Positions 22,801 through 37,800 of a stretch of 64,000 nucleotides of DNA are shown here, piece after piece. Below the pieces are notes generated by a model. It saw only the letters and a program-made list of their open reading frames with translations, was not told where the DNA came from and did no database searches. Position numbers and translations under genes: made by a program. The DNA comes from Tieghemiomyces parasiticus (lineage: Eukaryota > Kickxellomycota > Dimargaritomycetes > Dimargaritales > Dimargaritaceae). The number at the start of each line of letters is the position of its first letter. The first letter of the stretch is position 1. The DNA is taken from assembly GCA_027575765.1 (NCBI GenBank), contig JANBPT010000104.1:1-64000 (forward strand), written 5' to 3'.

Positions 22801-25800
22801 AGCGCGGTTTAGGTCGCCGTAGGTAAGACGCGTTCGACCGTCCTCAATAGCCGGGTACTCCGGGTAGCGAGTAGCCTGCTCAACGAACTGGGAGTAGGCA
22901 CAGCGGTCCAGGTAGTCGTGCGGATTGCGTGCCCAGGTTTCGACCAACTGACGGTGATCCTCTGGAGAGAGGATGTCAACCAGCTCGACCGGGGTGTCCG
23001 GGTCCACCGTCGTGATGTACTGGAGAGTGTTGACGAAGTGGCCCATGAAGCGCTGGGCGAAATCGGCACTAAACGAACGGGTTTGGTAGGTGGCACGGAA
23101 CGCCAAGGTCTTGGCATTGTGGAAGGCCGCGATAGTAAATGGAACATCGGCCGGGTCCCGTCCGCTGACCAGTTCAAATTGGAGGGGTAGGTCGGTACAT
23201 GATTCAGTCTCCGGGTAATTCTCCAGGGCGAACACTAAATTGAAAAGAGGCTGCTCCAAGCTCACACCACTCCATGTGTGGATGTCAGTGAGGCGGCAGT
23301 GTTCGTAACTATAGGCACTGGTGCCACGGGTGTGAATGCTATGGAATAGATCACCAAGCTGCAGCCCCTGGTCGAGTGGCACCCGGCACGGCAGAGTGTT
23401 GATACATGGTCCCACAATGGATTCGACTTGCGGCACGGGAATATTACGGCCCGAGACGACGGTGCCGAAGATCGGGTCAGGTGAGCCCGTGTATCGGTGA
23501 AGGACGATGGCGAGGGCAGCGCGGAGCAGCGTCGATAAAGTGACGCCTTGGGATTGGGCATAGAGCATTATCGGACCGGCCATCTCCAGGGAGTGAGTCA
23601 CTTCGCCATAGTAACAGGTATCCGAGGGCCGTAGTAGATTGTCTGGGGTGTGGTGGGGATCAACCAGGAGGCTGGGTTCCGCGGCGCCCGCAAACTGGTC
23701 GGTCCAGAACTGTTGCGCGTCAGACGCGACCTGGTCAACCACGTACTGCACCAGGCCTTTGATCAGGCCTGTAGGGGGGAGGTCCAGGCCGGCGTAGGCG
23801 GCTAATAGCGTGCGGGTCAGCAGGCCGTGCGACCAGCCGTCCAGGATGGCATGGTGAATTGACATGACTAGTCGATGCGTAGTCTGGCTCAGGCGGAAGA
23901 GGCCGAGACGGACGAGCGGCTGCTCCGGGTGAAAGCCCGCCTCACGTTCTTGGCGCAGGAATGACGTCTCGACGTTGTCAACGTCAGCGTCAGACCAATC
24001 GCCTTCGGTCCACACCGTGCCAGATCGAACCGTTACCAGCTGCAGGTTGTCATGGTCTGAGCCGACGACGCCGAGGAGGAACCTAGTGCGTAGGGTGGGG
24101 TGATGCCGGGTGGTGTCCTCCCAGGCCTGCCGAAGCCGGCCGATGTCCAGCTCGCCACTAATATTGAAGGTAAATTGGACCATGTAGGCCGCAGGGTCTT
24201 TCAGGGTGGCCAGGAGCAGCCCATCCTGGATCGGCAGGGTCGGGTACATATCGTCGAGGTCCGCAAGGGTCAGGTCGAGACGCGGCAGGTGTTCAGCGAC
24301 AATTGTGCCGAACTCCGACTCAGACAAGGCAGAAAGGTCAAAGTCAAAAGGGACGCGACATAGGGCGGGGCAAGCCATGGCGTCCTGAATAAGCATGGCT
24401 AGGTTGTCTCGCCAAAGAGAGGTCAGGCGCAAAACTGTGTCCTCCTTATGGAGCAACGTAGAGAACCCAAGGGTCAGTACCAAACCCTGCAAGGCTTCAA
24501 AGCTGCAGGACGCAGTCAAAGCGTGCTGCACGACCTCGTCGAGACTGAGGTCGTGGTTCTGAGTTCCGGTGAGTTCGGTAGGCTCCCAGAACGCGTCAGC
24601 ACTTTCCAGTTGTTCAAACCGCCCCGCATAGTTAAAAACGATACCCGGCGGTAGAGAGGCCTCGGCCGTTTGGTCGGCCGGAGTCGACTCGGGTTTCTTT
24701 AGATACTTTACCAGGCCGTAAGGAAAACCGTTGTCGGGGACCGACCGAAGGCGCTGTTTAACATGGGACAGAATGCGAAGTGCGGCCGACGATTGGGGAT
24801 AGCAACGGGCTTGCGCCACGTGTACTGTGACCGGATAGATGGAGGTAAACCAACCCACTGTGCGGGATACGTCAATGTCCGAACGCCAAGGCCGCCGACC
24901 GTGGCCCTCCATTTCCAGTTCAACCGCATCAATGTTGAAAGTTGAGGTGAGAGCCATGGCTAGGGAGGCTACCATAAACTCCAGGGGCGAAGCGTCCGTC
25001 TGTGTGGTTGCTTGGCGGTAAAGGACTTCCGACAGAGTCAAGCCCAAGGCGCAGTGGATTGATTTCACAGTTCTAACGGTGACTGGCTCGCTAGGAATTG
25101 GCTCCAACTCTAGGGGAATGCTGCTGAGCGGGACATCACCCGGCCACATATCGTCCGGCAGGGTCTGCGCGTACTCGTTGACCAGAGTTGACCATTGACG
25201 GAAAGACAGTGTCTTGGGTGGAAGGGTTTGTCCTCTTAGCAATGCCTCAAGGTCCTCCAGCAGGATCCGCCAAGCCACATAGTCAATCGCCAAGTGATGA
25301 ATGGTGAGGTAGACGAAGGTCTGGTCGTCCACGCTCAGAAGGCAGCTCGCCATAATGGGGCCTTGGTCAACACAGATCGATTCCTGGGTTCGGAGGACCC
25401 AGGCGTCGTAATCGGCCAGGGCCACTGTCTCCTCGGTTACAAGCGCAAAGGCTTCTAGGGCCGCGTCCGTACTGAAGTCAAGGGGCAGGGGCCGTACCAA
25501 CTGCACCCAGCGATCGCCATGGCGAGTGAGGCTGACACGGAGCATGTCATGGTGAGTGACCAATGCACGGACGGCTTTCTGCAGCATACTGAGAGTCAGC
25601 GGGATACGGCATCGGAGGAGGAACGACTGGTTGAAATGGTTCACGTGACGGAGTGTAGGGAGCACTCGGTGTGCAACGGCCGTGAGGGGCACCTGGCCGG
25701 TAGGATCCATCAGGGGGCTGATTTGGGCTTCACCCTGGATCCAGGTGGCATGCTGCTCTAAACGTGACAAGAGCGGTTGTTTAAGGATTTCGGCGACAGT

Positions 25801-28800
25801 GAGTGTCAGACCATACTTTCTACAGCGCGACGAAAACAGGATGGCCGAGATAGAGTCCCCGCCTAATTGGAGGAAGGTGGCGGAAGGTACCACCTGGGCT
25901 GGGTCAATGTTGAGAGTTTCTGCCAAGGAGCGGCGAAGGACACTAAAGATCTCAGACACGGGGCGATCATCAACCGAGTCGCTAGTCTCGCTGCTTGAAG
26001 GTAAAGGCTGCGCCGCCAACGCTTTTCGGTCCGCCTTGCCTATGGATGTCAACGGGACAACGTCCAACATTACAAACAGGTCCGGGACCATATAGTAAGG
26101 GAGACTGGAGGCAACAGACCGCTCCAAGCCCGCAATACATGTAGTACTGGGGGCCACATAGGCCACGAGTCGTCTCTCCTTGACGAGGGCAACGGCATTA
26201 GTAACACCTGGGTGGGCAAGACACGCGCTCTCGATCTCACCTAATTCGATACGGAAGCCGCGCAGCTTGACCTGAAAGTCCTTGCGGCCCAGGACCTGGA
26301 CCTCGCCATCGGGCAACCAGTAGCCCAAATCGCCGGTTCGGTACAGACGTCCAGGACCAAAGGGATTGGCCACAAAAGCCTTGCTGGTAATCTCGGGCTG
26401 CTTCCAGTAACCCTGCGATACCCCGACGCCGCCAATACAGATCTCGCCAGCGACGCCAATCGGGACGGGCCGGAGTTGGTCGTCCAGGAGGTAGCACTGG
26501 ATGTTCGGAAGGGTGGTGCCGATACTGACTACGTCACCGGGGCGAATGAGTTTGCGATGGGTGGCAATGGTGGCCTCGGTGGGGCCGTAATAGTTGAACA
26601 AGGTAGTCGTATGCGACCACTTGTCAGCCACGGCGGGAGGTAAGGGCTCACCGCCGGCTACAAGGGTGGTGAGATTAGGGTAGGCGGTCGAATCCAGCAC
26701 AGCCATTACCGACGGGACAAGGATGCATGTATTCACGCGGTGCAGGTCCTCGAGCAGCTCGCCATCGTGAATGACCAGAGTGCCACCGGCATGAAAAGTG
26801 CAGAACACCTCCATGAACATAGGGTCAAAGGATAAGTTCAGCGCCTGTAGGAAACGGCAGTCCGAGCCCAGTCCAAAGTCCAAAGCGGCCGCCATGACCA
26901 AATGAACAGCTGACCGGTGGGTAACTTGGACACCCTTAGGTCGGCCGGTGGTACCAGAAGTGAACACGATGTATACAAGGTCCTCGGGCATCCTAGTCGT
27001 AGCGGGTAGTCGGGGATGATTCGCTAAGGTCGGTTTGACATGATCAGTGTAGAGCACCTGACGGTTGCTACCCAGTGTGGCAACTAGGGACACGTGTTGG
27101 GTGGTTGTGGTGACCAAGGGGTCGTCGAGGAGGTCGAGCATGTAGGCGATACGATCTGGTGCGTTCCCGGCGTCGATTGGTACGCACACGCCTCCCAAGA
27201 ACAGCACGGCAAGGTAGCTAAAAACGAATTCGGGGCAACGGGTGAAGACTAGGGCAACACGGTCGCCGGGTTGAATCCCGTGCGCTTGAAGGACGATGGC
27301 GATGGTGCAGGCCCGGTTGTAGACTTCGGCATAGGAAAACGTGGCCGTAGCAGTCTCGACTGCGACGGCGTCGGGGCGTGTGGACAGGTTCTGCGTAAAT
27401 AACTGCGGGGTAAGCCAGTCCTGGTGGGCAAAGGCCACCGTTGAACCGGCAGACCACCCATCGATCAGCTGCCGTTCGGCTGGCGGCAGGGCCACCAAAT
27501 GATCCATATGGGATGCCCGCCCGCTGACCAGTAGGTTTAGGCAGTGATCCATGAACTGACACAGGAGTCGGGCGTTGTCCGCGCCACAGCAGCGCGTCTG
27601 GTACATGACCTCAACACCTAGCTGGTCGCCGTCGATACCGAAGTGGACGGTATAGGCGTATTCGCTGTCGTTGAAGCCTGTGCGGGGCACGATAGTAATT
27701 TCGGGCTCCTCTACCATTGCTTGGTACTCCTCGTAATTATCGAAAATGACCATTGAATCGAAGAGCGTGGCGTCAACAGGAATCTGAGCCCAGCGCTTAA
27801 TGTCAACCAGGCTGCCCTGTTCGTGGGCAGTAAGGACGCCCGAGCCCTGGTGGACTTGTTGGATAAAGGTCAACAGGTCACCGTTATCAGGAATGCGAGC
27901 GCGGAAGGGTAAGGTGTTGATGCACATACCGACCATACCATCAATCCCAGGAACGGACAGGTTCCGGCCAGACATGAGCACGCCAAAGGTAACCTCGTCA
28001 GTGTGACCAGTGTACCGGGACAAAGTCAGGGCCCATAAGACGCGAAGTAGCGAATTGAGCGTAAAGACCCCGTTCCGGCAAAAGCCCTGAATATCCCGCA
28101 ATGGGGTCGTGAAGCTGTGGCGGAGAGTATCAATGCTGGTATCCCCATTAGAAACCGTGGTGGGGAATTGCAGGGCGATATCAAGTCGTACATCGGCCAG
28201 ATAATGAGCCCAGAAAGCGGCCGCCTTTCCCTGATCGATCTGCGAAATACGGGCCAAGAAGTCATGGAACTGAGTACGGGGCTGGGGGGTGAGTCCATGG
28301 TAAAGCTCGATTACTTCGCTCAATACAATGTTGACTGACCAGGCGTCCAGGAGTGCGTGGTGGAACGTGAAGAACAGGACATGACGGCACTCGTTAGAGC
28401 GAACAAGGCGTATGCGGATTAGAGGGCGCACAAGATCAAAGCCCTGACGGCGATCGGCAGCCAGATAGTCATGCTCAAAGGTGACCATGTCGGCAGGGGA
28501 CTCGACACTAAATGACCATTCAAAGGCGAACTGGTGCTGAACCAATTGGATAAAAGGGAAGCCGGCGTTCTCAGGACCTGTAATAAATCGGGTTCGCAAA
28601 ATTCCATGTCTAGCCCCGACCTGTCTCCAGCTCTCGCGGAAGCGTTCAGAGTCAAGATGGCCTTGGATCTCATAGACCGATTGAACCATGTACGCGCTGG
28701 GATCTTTCAGGGTGTTGATAAGGAAGCCCAGCTGTAGGCTGGAAACCGGTAGAGCGTCCACAACGGAAGCCGCATCGGGCCGCTGTAGAATAGGATCTAG

Positions 28801-31800
28801 GCCAGTAAACATTGCGTCGACGCTCTCGAAACTGGACCGTAGCAAAGAAAAGGGCTGATAGACTAATTCTGGAACCTCGGGACTGGAAGCTAGCGCGGCT
28901 AGGTCACGAATGGACTGGGTCTCAAATATCTGCGTCACGGTCACAGGGAGGTCAGCCTTGTGAAGTAGCGAAGAAAGGCGAATTGCTGTGATGGAGTCGC
29001 CGCCTAGCTGAAAAAAGCTGGCCGAAGGAAACACCTCATTGAGAGGCAAACTGAGAGCCGTCGCCACGGCTACCTGCACCTCTGCAAAGGCAAGCGGGAG
29101 TTCCATTGTGGAATCGTCACCATCCTCTACGAGGGTCTCAGGAATGGGAAGGGAAGCCAGAAGTCCTCGATCTGCCTTACCAATAAAAGTCGACGGTATG
29201 GCGGATATTGCGACAACCAAATCCGGGACCATGTAAAATGGCAAGCGTCTGGCAATCTGTTGCTTTAAGGCTTCGCCCTTGATCGATGAAGGTGCAACAT
29301 AGGCAACAAGGCGATTTTCCTTGACGAGGGCAACGGCATTAGTAACACCTGGGTGGTCAAGACACGCGCTCTCGATCTCACCTAATTCGATACGGAAGCC
29401 GCGCAGCTTGACCTGAAAGTCCTTACGGCCCAGGACCTGGACCTCACCATCGGGCAACCAGTAGCCCAAATCGCCGGTTCGGTACAGACGTCCGGGACCA
29501 AAGGGATTGGCCACAAAGGCCTTGCTGGTAATCTCGGGCTGCTTCCAGTAACCCTGCGATACCCCAGCGCCGCCAATGCAGATCTCACCAGCGACGCCAA
29601 TCGGGACGGGCCGGAGTTGGTCGTCCAGGAGGTAGCACTGGATGTTCGGAAGGGTGGTGCCGATACTGACGACGTCACCGGGGCGAATGAGTTTGCGATG
29701 GGTAGCAATAGTGGCCTCGGTGGGACCGTAGTAGTTGAACAGGGTGGTCGAATGCGACCACTTGTCGGCCACGGCGGGGGGTAAGGGCTCACCGCCGGCT
29801 ACAAGGGTGGTGAGATTAGGGTAGGCGGTCGAATCCAGAACAGCCATTACCGACGGGACAAGGATGCATGTATTGACGCGGCGCAGGTCCTCGAGCAGCT
29901 CGCCATCGTGAATGACCAGAGTTCCACCGGCGTGAAAAGTGCAGAACACCTCCATGAACATAGGGTCAAAGGATAAGTTCAGCGCCTGTAGGAAACGGCA
30001 GTCGGAACCCAGTCTAAAATCCAAAGCGGCCGCCATGACTAAATGAACAGCTGACCGGTGAGTAACTTGGACACCCTTAGGCCGGCCGGTGGTACCAGAA
30101 GTGAACACAATGTAAACAAGGTCGTCGGGCGTCCTAGTCGTAGCGGGTAGTCGGGGATAATTCGCTAAGGTCGGTTTGACATGATCAGTGTATAGCACCT
30201 GACGGTTGCTGCCCAGCGTGGCAACTAGGGGTACGTGTTGGGTGGTAGTGGTGACCAAGGGGTCGTCGAGGAGGTCGAGCATGTAGGCGATACGATCTGG
30301 GGTGTTACCGGCGTCGATTGGCACACACACACCACCCAGGAAGAGCACGGCAAGGTAGCTAAAGACGAATTCGGGGCAACGGGTGAAGACTAGGGCAACG
30401 CGGTCGCCGGGCTGAATCCCGTGCGCTTGAAGGACGATGGCGATGGTGCAGGCCCGGTTGTACACTTCTGCATAGGTAAACGTGGCCGTAGCAGTCTCGA
30501 CCGCGATGGCGTCGGGGCGTGTGGACAGGTTCTGCGTGAATAGCTGCGGGGTCAGCCAGTCCTGGTGGGTAAAGTCCACCGTTGAACCGGCAGACCACCT
30601 ACCGATCAGCTGCCGTTCGGCTGGCGGCAGGGCCATTAAATGATCCATATGGGATGCCCGCCCGCTGACCAGTAGGTTTAGGCAGTGATCCATGAACTGA
30701 CACAGGAGTCGGGCGTTGTCCGCGCCACAGCAGCGCGTCTGGTACATGACCTCAACACCTAGCTGGTCGCCGTCGATACCGAAGTGGACGGTATAGGCGT
30801 ATTCGCTGTCGTTGAAGCCTGTGCGGGGCACGATAGTAATTTCGGGCTCCTCTACCATTGCTTGGTACTCCTCGTAATTATCGAAAATGACCAGTGAATC
30901 GAAGAGCGTGGCGTCAACAGGAATCTGAGCCCAGCGCTTAATGTCAACCAGGCTGCCCTGTTCGTGGGCAGTAAGGACGCCCGAGCCCTGATGGACCTGT
31001 TGGATAAAGGTCAACAGGTCGCGATCTTTGGGAATGCGAGCGCGGAAGGGTAAGGTGTTGATGCACATACCGACCATACCATCAATCCCAGGAACGGACA
31101 AGTTTCGGCCAGACATGAGCACGCCAAAGGTAACCTCGTCAGTGTGGCCAGTGTATCGGAACAAAGTCAGGGCCCATAGAGCGCGCAGAAACGAGTTAGT
31201 GGTTACCCCAGTTTCTATGCAGTAACTTTGAATGCGAGGCAGGTCAATGTTGAAGGTGTGATGTGCAAACTTGACGTTGGAGGCCTTGTCACTGGGCGGT
31301 ACAGGAAATTTGAGGAGGCCATCAAGACGGACGTCGCTTAGGTAGGCATGCCAGAATGCGGCCTCCTCCTCTGGGCTGACCTGCACCGCGCAGGCGATGA
31401 ACTCATGGAATTGCGTGCGTGGCCGAGGTTCGATGCCGTGGTAGTGCTCGAGCACCTCGCCTAGGACGATATTTGTAGACCAGGCGTCCAGGAGGGAGTG
31501 ATGGAAAGTGAAACACATGAGGTGGCTAGCGCCGCTTAGACGAATAATCGTCAAACGGAGCATTGGACCCTCGAGCTTGAATCCACACTGCCGATCCTCC
31601 ATAAGGTACTTGGACTCCACCTCCTCAGGACTACCATCGTTGAAGCTGGTGTAAGACCAATCCAGATCCGGCGTCTTCATGATCAACTGAAGAAATGCGT
31701 AATCAGAGAAGGAATCAGCCGTGACAAACTTGGCTCGCAGTATTTCGTGGCTGAGAACGACATGCTCCCAACTTTGACGGAGCCGCTCGGTATCAAGGTT

Positions 31801-34800
31801 ACCACGGATCTCGTAGATGGACTGGACCATGTAAGCACTCGAGTCGCGAAGCGTATTGAATAAGAAGCCAAACTGGAGGCTGGAGACGGGCATGATATCC
31901 TGCACAAATTCAGCTTCTACGTTGGCTGCCTCAATGGTTGCCTGGACGATCGTGGTATTCCCGTCACTGACCTCACTCAGTAATGAATATGGTCGATAAG
32001 GTGCGAGGACTGTAACGGTCGTATCAGCGTCGGTCTCAATTACGGTGGCCAGATCAAAGAGACTGTTCGCTGCAAATACCTGAGCTACTTGGACAGACAG
32101 GCCTTGTTTTCGCAGCAAAGATGTGAAGTGGATGGCCGAGATAGAGTCGCCGCCAAGCTGGAAGAAGCTGCACATCGGTGCTACCTGATCACTCGTGATA
32201 CCTAAGGTTTCCTGAACCGCTTCACTAACCCGGCCGAATGCCATTGGTAGGGTCTGATCAGCGCCCATGTCGCTGTCATTGAAGCGTAATGGCAACGGGA
32301 TTTGCTGCAGGGCCTTGCGGTCGACCTTGCCCACAGAAGTCAGCGGTAGTTGGTCTAGTATCATCAAGTGGCTAGGAACCATATAGGGAGGCAGTCGGGC
32401 GGAAATGTGGTGCCGAAGTTTGGCCGAATCTAGACTGCTCGGCGACGCGTACAGAGCTAGCGTGCCGTCTTTCACTAATGCCACCGCGTTCGTGACGCCG
32501 ATGAAAGTAAGACAGGCAGCCTCCAACTCGCCGAGTTCAATCCGGAGCCCGCGTAGCTTGATTTGGTGGTCGCGGCGCCCATGGATTAGAACTTGCCCAT
32601 CGGGTAGCCAGCAGCCGCGGTCACCGGAGCGATACACTGTGCCAGCTCCGAAGGGATTAGGGAGAAACACCTCGCAGGTGAGTTCGGATTGCCCGACGTA
32701 GCCGTTGGACACGCCGACACCGCCAATATATATCTCACCAGGAACACCGATCGGAGTTGGCTGCATAGCGGCGTCGAGAATGTAACACTTGACGTTATCC
32801 AAGGTCGGTCCTACACTGATGATTTGGCCGAGTTCGATTTGAGCGCAGTGACTCACAATGGTGACTTCGGTGGGTCCGTACGCGTTAAGCACCCGCATGT
32901 GCTGGCGCCAGCGGTTGGCCACGTTGTAGGCCAAAGGTTCACCGGCCGCTACTAATAGTCGAAGGTTCGGGTAATCATTTGGGTCAAGTGCGGTGAGCAT
33001 CGAAGGAACAAGCAAGCAAGTGTCGACGCGCTTCAGAGTATCCAAGATGTCGCTATCCTGGAGCACAAGGGTTCCGCCACGGTGGAAGGTGGCAAATATC
33101 TCGATGAGGCAGCCGTCAAATGAAATGTTGAGAGTCTGAAGGAACCGACAACCGGTAGGTAGGCTCATGCGGTCACACCAAGACACGACGAAATTGATAA
33201 GGGATTCGTGACGGACCTGGATACCCTTAGGCCGACCAGTTGTACCGGAGGTGAAGGCAATGTAGGCTAGATTGGTGTTGCTACGAATAGGTTGGGGTGG
33301 AAGGCCAATGGGGCTGGTCGACACCTGGTCGACAAATATAATCCGGGCACTGGCGGCGGCTAGTCCCTCACGTCCCAGCTCGGCGTGGCTGGACACGGTC
33401 AGGAGCCAGGGTTGCTCCAAGAGCTCATACTGGAAGCGCAGTCGATCCGCCGAGTTGGACACGTCCATCGGCACGCATGTTCCACCAATAAGGATTACTG
33501 CGAGGTAGCTGAAGATAAACTCCGGGCAACGGTGAAATAGTAGCGCGACTCGATCACCCGGTTGGAACCCTTGCGAGGACAGCGAGGAAGCGATGGCACA
33601 GGCCCGCTCGTGGGTCTCACGGTAAGTCCACTGCCCGTCGGAAGATTCAAGAGCGGTGAAATCGGGGCCGGTGGTGAGGTTCTGCGTAAACAATTCGGAT
33701 GCCAGCCAATGGCGTTGCGGGAAATCGACGCTGGTGCCCTCCGCCCACCGCTCTACGAGGGCCCGTTCCGGCTCCGGGAGTCGCATGACATCGCGCACGC
33801 AGGTCGCTGTGGACCGAACGACGGACGTTAAACAGTGCGCCATAAATTGGCACATGAGATCGGCGTAGGTCCGGTTGCACGTCCGGGTCAAGAATTGCAG
33901 CTCGAGACCGAGTTGGTCGCCCCTGTCGGTAAAATTGACCGTGAATGGGTACTCGGTGGCGTTATAGCCGCCTCGGGGATGGTAATCAATCTCCAGTGCC
34001 GTGGTCGAGGGTTGGTACTCCTCGTAGCTATCGTAAATCAGTAGGCTGTCGAATAGAGAGGTTTCGGCAGGCAGACCGGCCCACCGCTTGATATCCACGA
34101 GGCTCGATTGCTCATGTGCCATCAGCACCCCGGAGGCAGTATGGATGCGCTGGACGAAATGGTCCAATCCCTCGGTAGTATCCAGCGACACCCGGAAGGG
34201 TAGGGTGTTGATACACATACCCACTAGGCCGTCAATACCAGGAATAGGTGCACTACGACCAGACATGAGCACACCGAGAGTGACTTCGCCCGGTTGATTC
34301 TGGTACCTGGCCAGGGTCAGAGCCCAGACGGCGCGGAGCAGGGAATTGATGGTCACGCCTGCGCCCTGACAGTACTGCTGTAGGTCGACCAGAGTGGGTT
34401 CAAACAAGTACGGTACTTTGTCCACCGATTCCTTTAGATCAGCGTGGTTCACGGGAAACTGTAATTTGCCGGGTGATGGAATGTCGGCCAGATTCTGCTT
34501 CCAAAACTGGGCCTCAATCGATCGATCTAGGGTGGTCACGTGAGCCATGAAGTTATGGTACTGGGTGCGGGGTGACGGAGAAATGCCGTGGTAATGCTCC
34601 AGGGTCTCGGCCAGCACGATGTGAATCGACCATGCGTCCAGCAGCGCGTGGTGAAAGGTAAAGTAAAGGTAGTGCCGTTCGGCATCGATACGGTGAAGGG
34701 CGAGACGGACTAGTGGACTGGCGAAGTCAAACCCGCGCCGACGGTCAATGGAAAGATATTCCTGAACGTGGTCGTCCATGTCGCCGGTGGGCGCATCCGG

Positions 34801-37800
34801 GTGGTACGACCACTCAAAATCGAACCGCTTTAGGATCAGCTGGACAAACGGTTGGTCGGGGTCCTGGCCGATCGGCACGATACGGGCGCGTAGGATTTCG
34901 TGGGCTTCGCCCACCCGCTCCCAGCTACGGCGAAGCCGATCCACGTCGAGCGGGCCCCGCACCTCGTGGACCATCTGTACCATATAGGCACTCGGGTCTT
35001 TAAGGGTACTCAAAATAAACCCCAGCTGGAGACTCGAAACCGGTAACAGGTCCTGGATGTCTTCAATTGTCAGCCCGTAATCGCCTAGTACCTTCGGATG
35101 AAGCGGACTGTCCGGTTGCTCGTTATCTAGGGATAGTAAGGAAAACGGTTGGTAGTCGACCGGTTCGGTTGTCAACTCGGCGGGGGCTGTCGAAGCGAGG
35201 TCAAGGATACTCTTGGCGGCGAAGACCTGAGCCACGGTGATGTTAAGACCTTGCCGTTGGAGGAGGGAGGCCAGACGGATGGCTAAAATTGAGTCACCGC
35301 CCAGCTGGAAAAAAGTCGCCGACGGGCGCACTTCCTCAGCGGGTAGGTTCAAGGCCTCCTGGATGGCTAGCTGGATAGGGGTAAAGGCCGGCGGAAGGTT
35401 ACACGCGTTATTCTCTGCCCGGGCGGTCGGGGCTATGGGAAGGGCCTGAAGAGCCTTTCGATCGGCTTTGCCGACGGCAGTCATTGGAATCGTATCCAGT
35501 CGAAGGGTTATCTCAGGCACCATGTAGGATGGCAGTCGCGAGCGGATGTGCTGGTCGAGCCCATCCTCGTCGACTGATTGAGGGGTCACATAGACCACCA
35601 GCCGCTTGTCCTTTACCAAAGCCACCGCATGTGTGACATCCGGGAATGACTGTAGCACGGTCTCGATTTCACTTAGCTCGATGCGGAATCCGCGGAACTT
35701 GACCTGATAATCCCGACGGCCAAAGATGCGCACCGTTCCATCCGCTAGCCAACAACCCAGATCACCGGTATGGTACAGCTTACCAGGCCCGAAAGGGTTG
35801 TCGACGAAGAGCTTATCCGTAAGCTCAGGCTGCTGCCAATAGCCCACGGCCACACCCATGCCGGCCACACAGACCTCGCCAGGCACGCCGATAGGGACGG
35901 GACGAAGGTTGTCGTCCACCACGTAGCACTGGACGTTCGGGAACGTGGTTCCGATGTGGACTAGTATATCTGGCGCCATAAGGGCGCTGTGGCTGATGAT
36001 GGTAACCTCGGTCGGACCGTAAATATTATGAAAGTTGCGGCCTTGGCACCAAGATTGGGCTACGTTGTAAGGTAAATTCTCCCCGACAGTCGCCAGGCAG
36101 GATATGCCGGGATAGTCGGCCGGGTCCAAGGCCGTCAGAATGGATGGGACGGTGATAAACGTGTTCACGCGCGGGAGAACCGCCAGTAGTTCCCCGTCCT
36201 GAATAACCAGTGTGCCTCCCGCGTGGAAGGTGCCGAAAATCTCTAGCAGACTGGGGTCGAAGGTCATATTGGTAGACTGAGCACAACGGCAGGCCGGGGT
36301 CAGGCCCGCCCGCTCGCACCAGCCCACGACGATGTTTACCAACGAGTCATGACGGATTTGAATACCTTTAGGCTTGCCCGTACTACCCGAGGTAAAAGCG
36401 ACGTAGGCCACGTCGCTGCAAGCACGCGTAGTCTCGGGAGTAAACTCGACAAGCTCGACATCATCGGCGAGGATAACGCGTGAGGATGCGGCGCCCAGAC
36501 CGGCCGTGGCGATCTCTGCGTGAATGGCTCGGGTAACCACCCAGGGCCGGTTGAGGACTTCGTATTGGTCTCGCAGCCGGCCAACGGCGTTGTAGGCGTC
36601 CATCGGAACACAAACCCCGCCCAACATTAGGACGGCGAGATAACTGAACACGAACTCGGCACTGCGAGTGAAGAGCAACACGGCTATGTCGCCCGTTCGA
36701 AACCCCTCTGTGTACAGCCCCGCGGCGATGGCACGGGCCTGATCATATGCGGCGGCGTAGGTGTAGGTCTTGGTTAAGGTTTCCAGGGCGATGGCATCGG
36801 GTCGCGTCGGGAGATTCTGGGTAAAGAGTTGGTGGGCTAACCATGATTTCTGGGTGTAGCTCTCACTGGTCCCAGTTGTCCACCGCTGAATGACCTCCTG
36901 CTCATGGGGCGGAAGGGTTAGTACGTCGGCGACTCGGCTGGCGGTTCCAGTAACGATTGCAGCAAGACAGTGTTCAATGAAGTCGATCATGAGTGCGGCG
37001 TAGGTCTCGTTGCACACATTGCTCTTGACGCTAAGGCCCATCTCGAAGTGGTTGTTTTCTTCGACAAAGTAGGCCGTGTATCCGTACTCCATAAAGTTCT
37101 GTCCCTTACGGGCCCGGTAAGCCAGCGCGCTTCCTGCTGGGGCTGAAGCCTCCCGGTTGGCCTGGTAGAGAAGGACCGAATCGAAAAGAGTTGCTTCCGT
37201 GGGAATCTCCGCCCAGCGCTTAATATCGATGAGACTAGACTGTTCATGATCCATGAGTGCAACAGATTCGCGACCGACTTGTCGCACCAAGTCCGCGATA
37301 GTCAGGTCGGCATTAAACGTCAGGCGGAAGGGCAGGGTGTTGATGCACATGCCGACCATGTCGTTGGCATCCACGACAGGGATACTGCGGCCGGTGACGG
37401 TGGTGCCAAAGATAACTTCGCTGGTCTGCGAGGTGTAGTGGGCCAGGGTCATGGCCCATACCGTACGGAGAAGGACATTGATGGAGATACTCTGGTCGCG
37501 ACAGTACTGACGAACATGGGCCAGTTCGGGAGACAATGTACGGGTGACGGTGTAGTATACGCTCTGCGCGCCTGCGTCCGAATCGAGCGGAAACCGAATC
37601 GATGTCTCGGATTGCGCGCCCAGCAGTTTGGTCCGCCAGAAATTCTCCTCCAGCGTTTGGTCTCGATTCGCTACATGGGCCATGAATTCGTGGAACTGGG
37701 GCTTCGGCGTCGGGACCTGTCCCCCGTAGATCATCTGGGTCTCGTTCAATATGATTTCCACTGACCGGGCGTCAAGAATGGCATGGTGGAAGGTCAGGAA

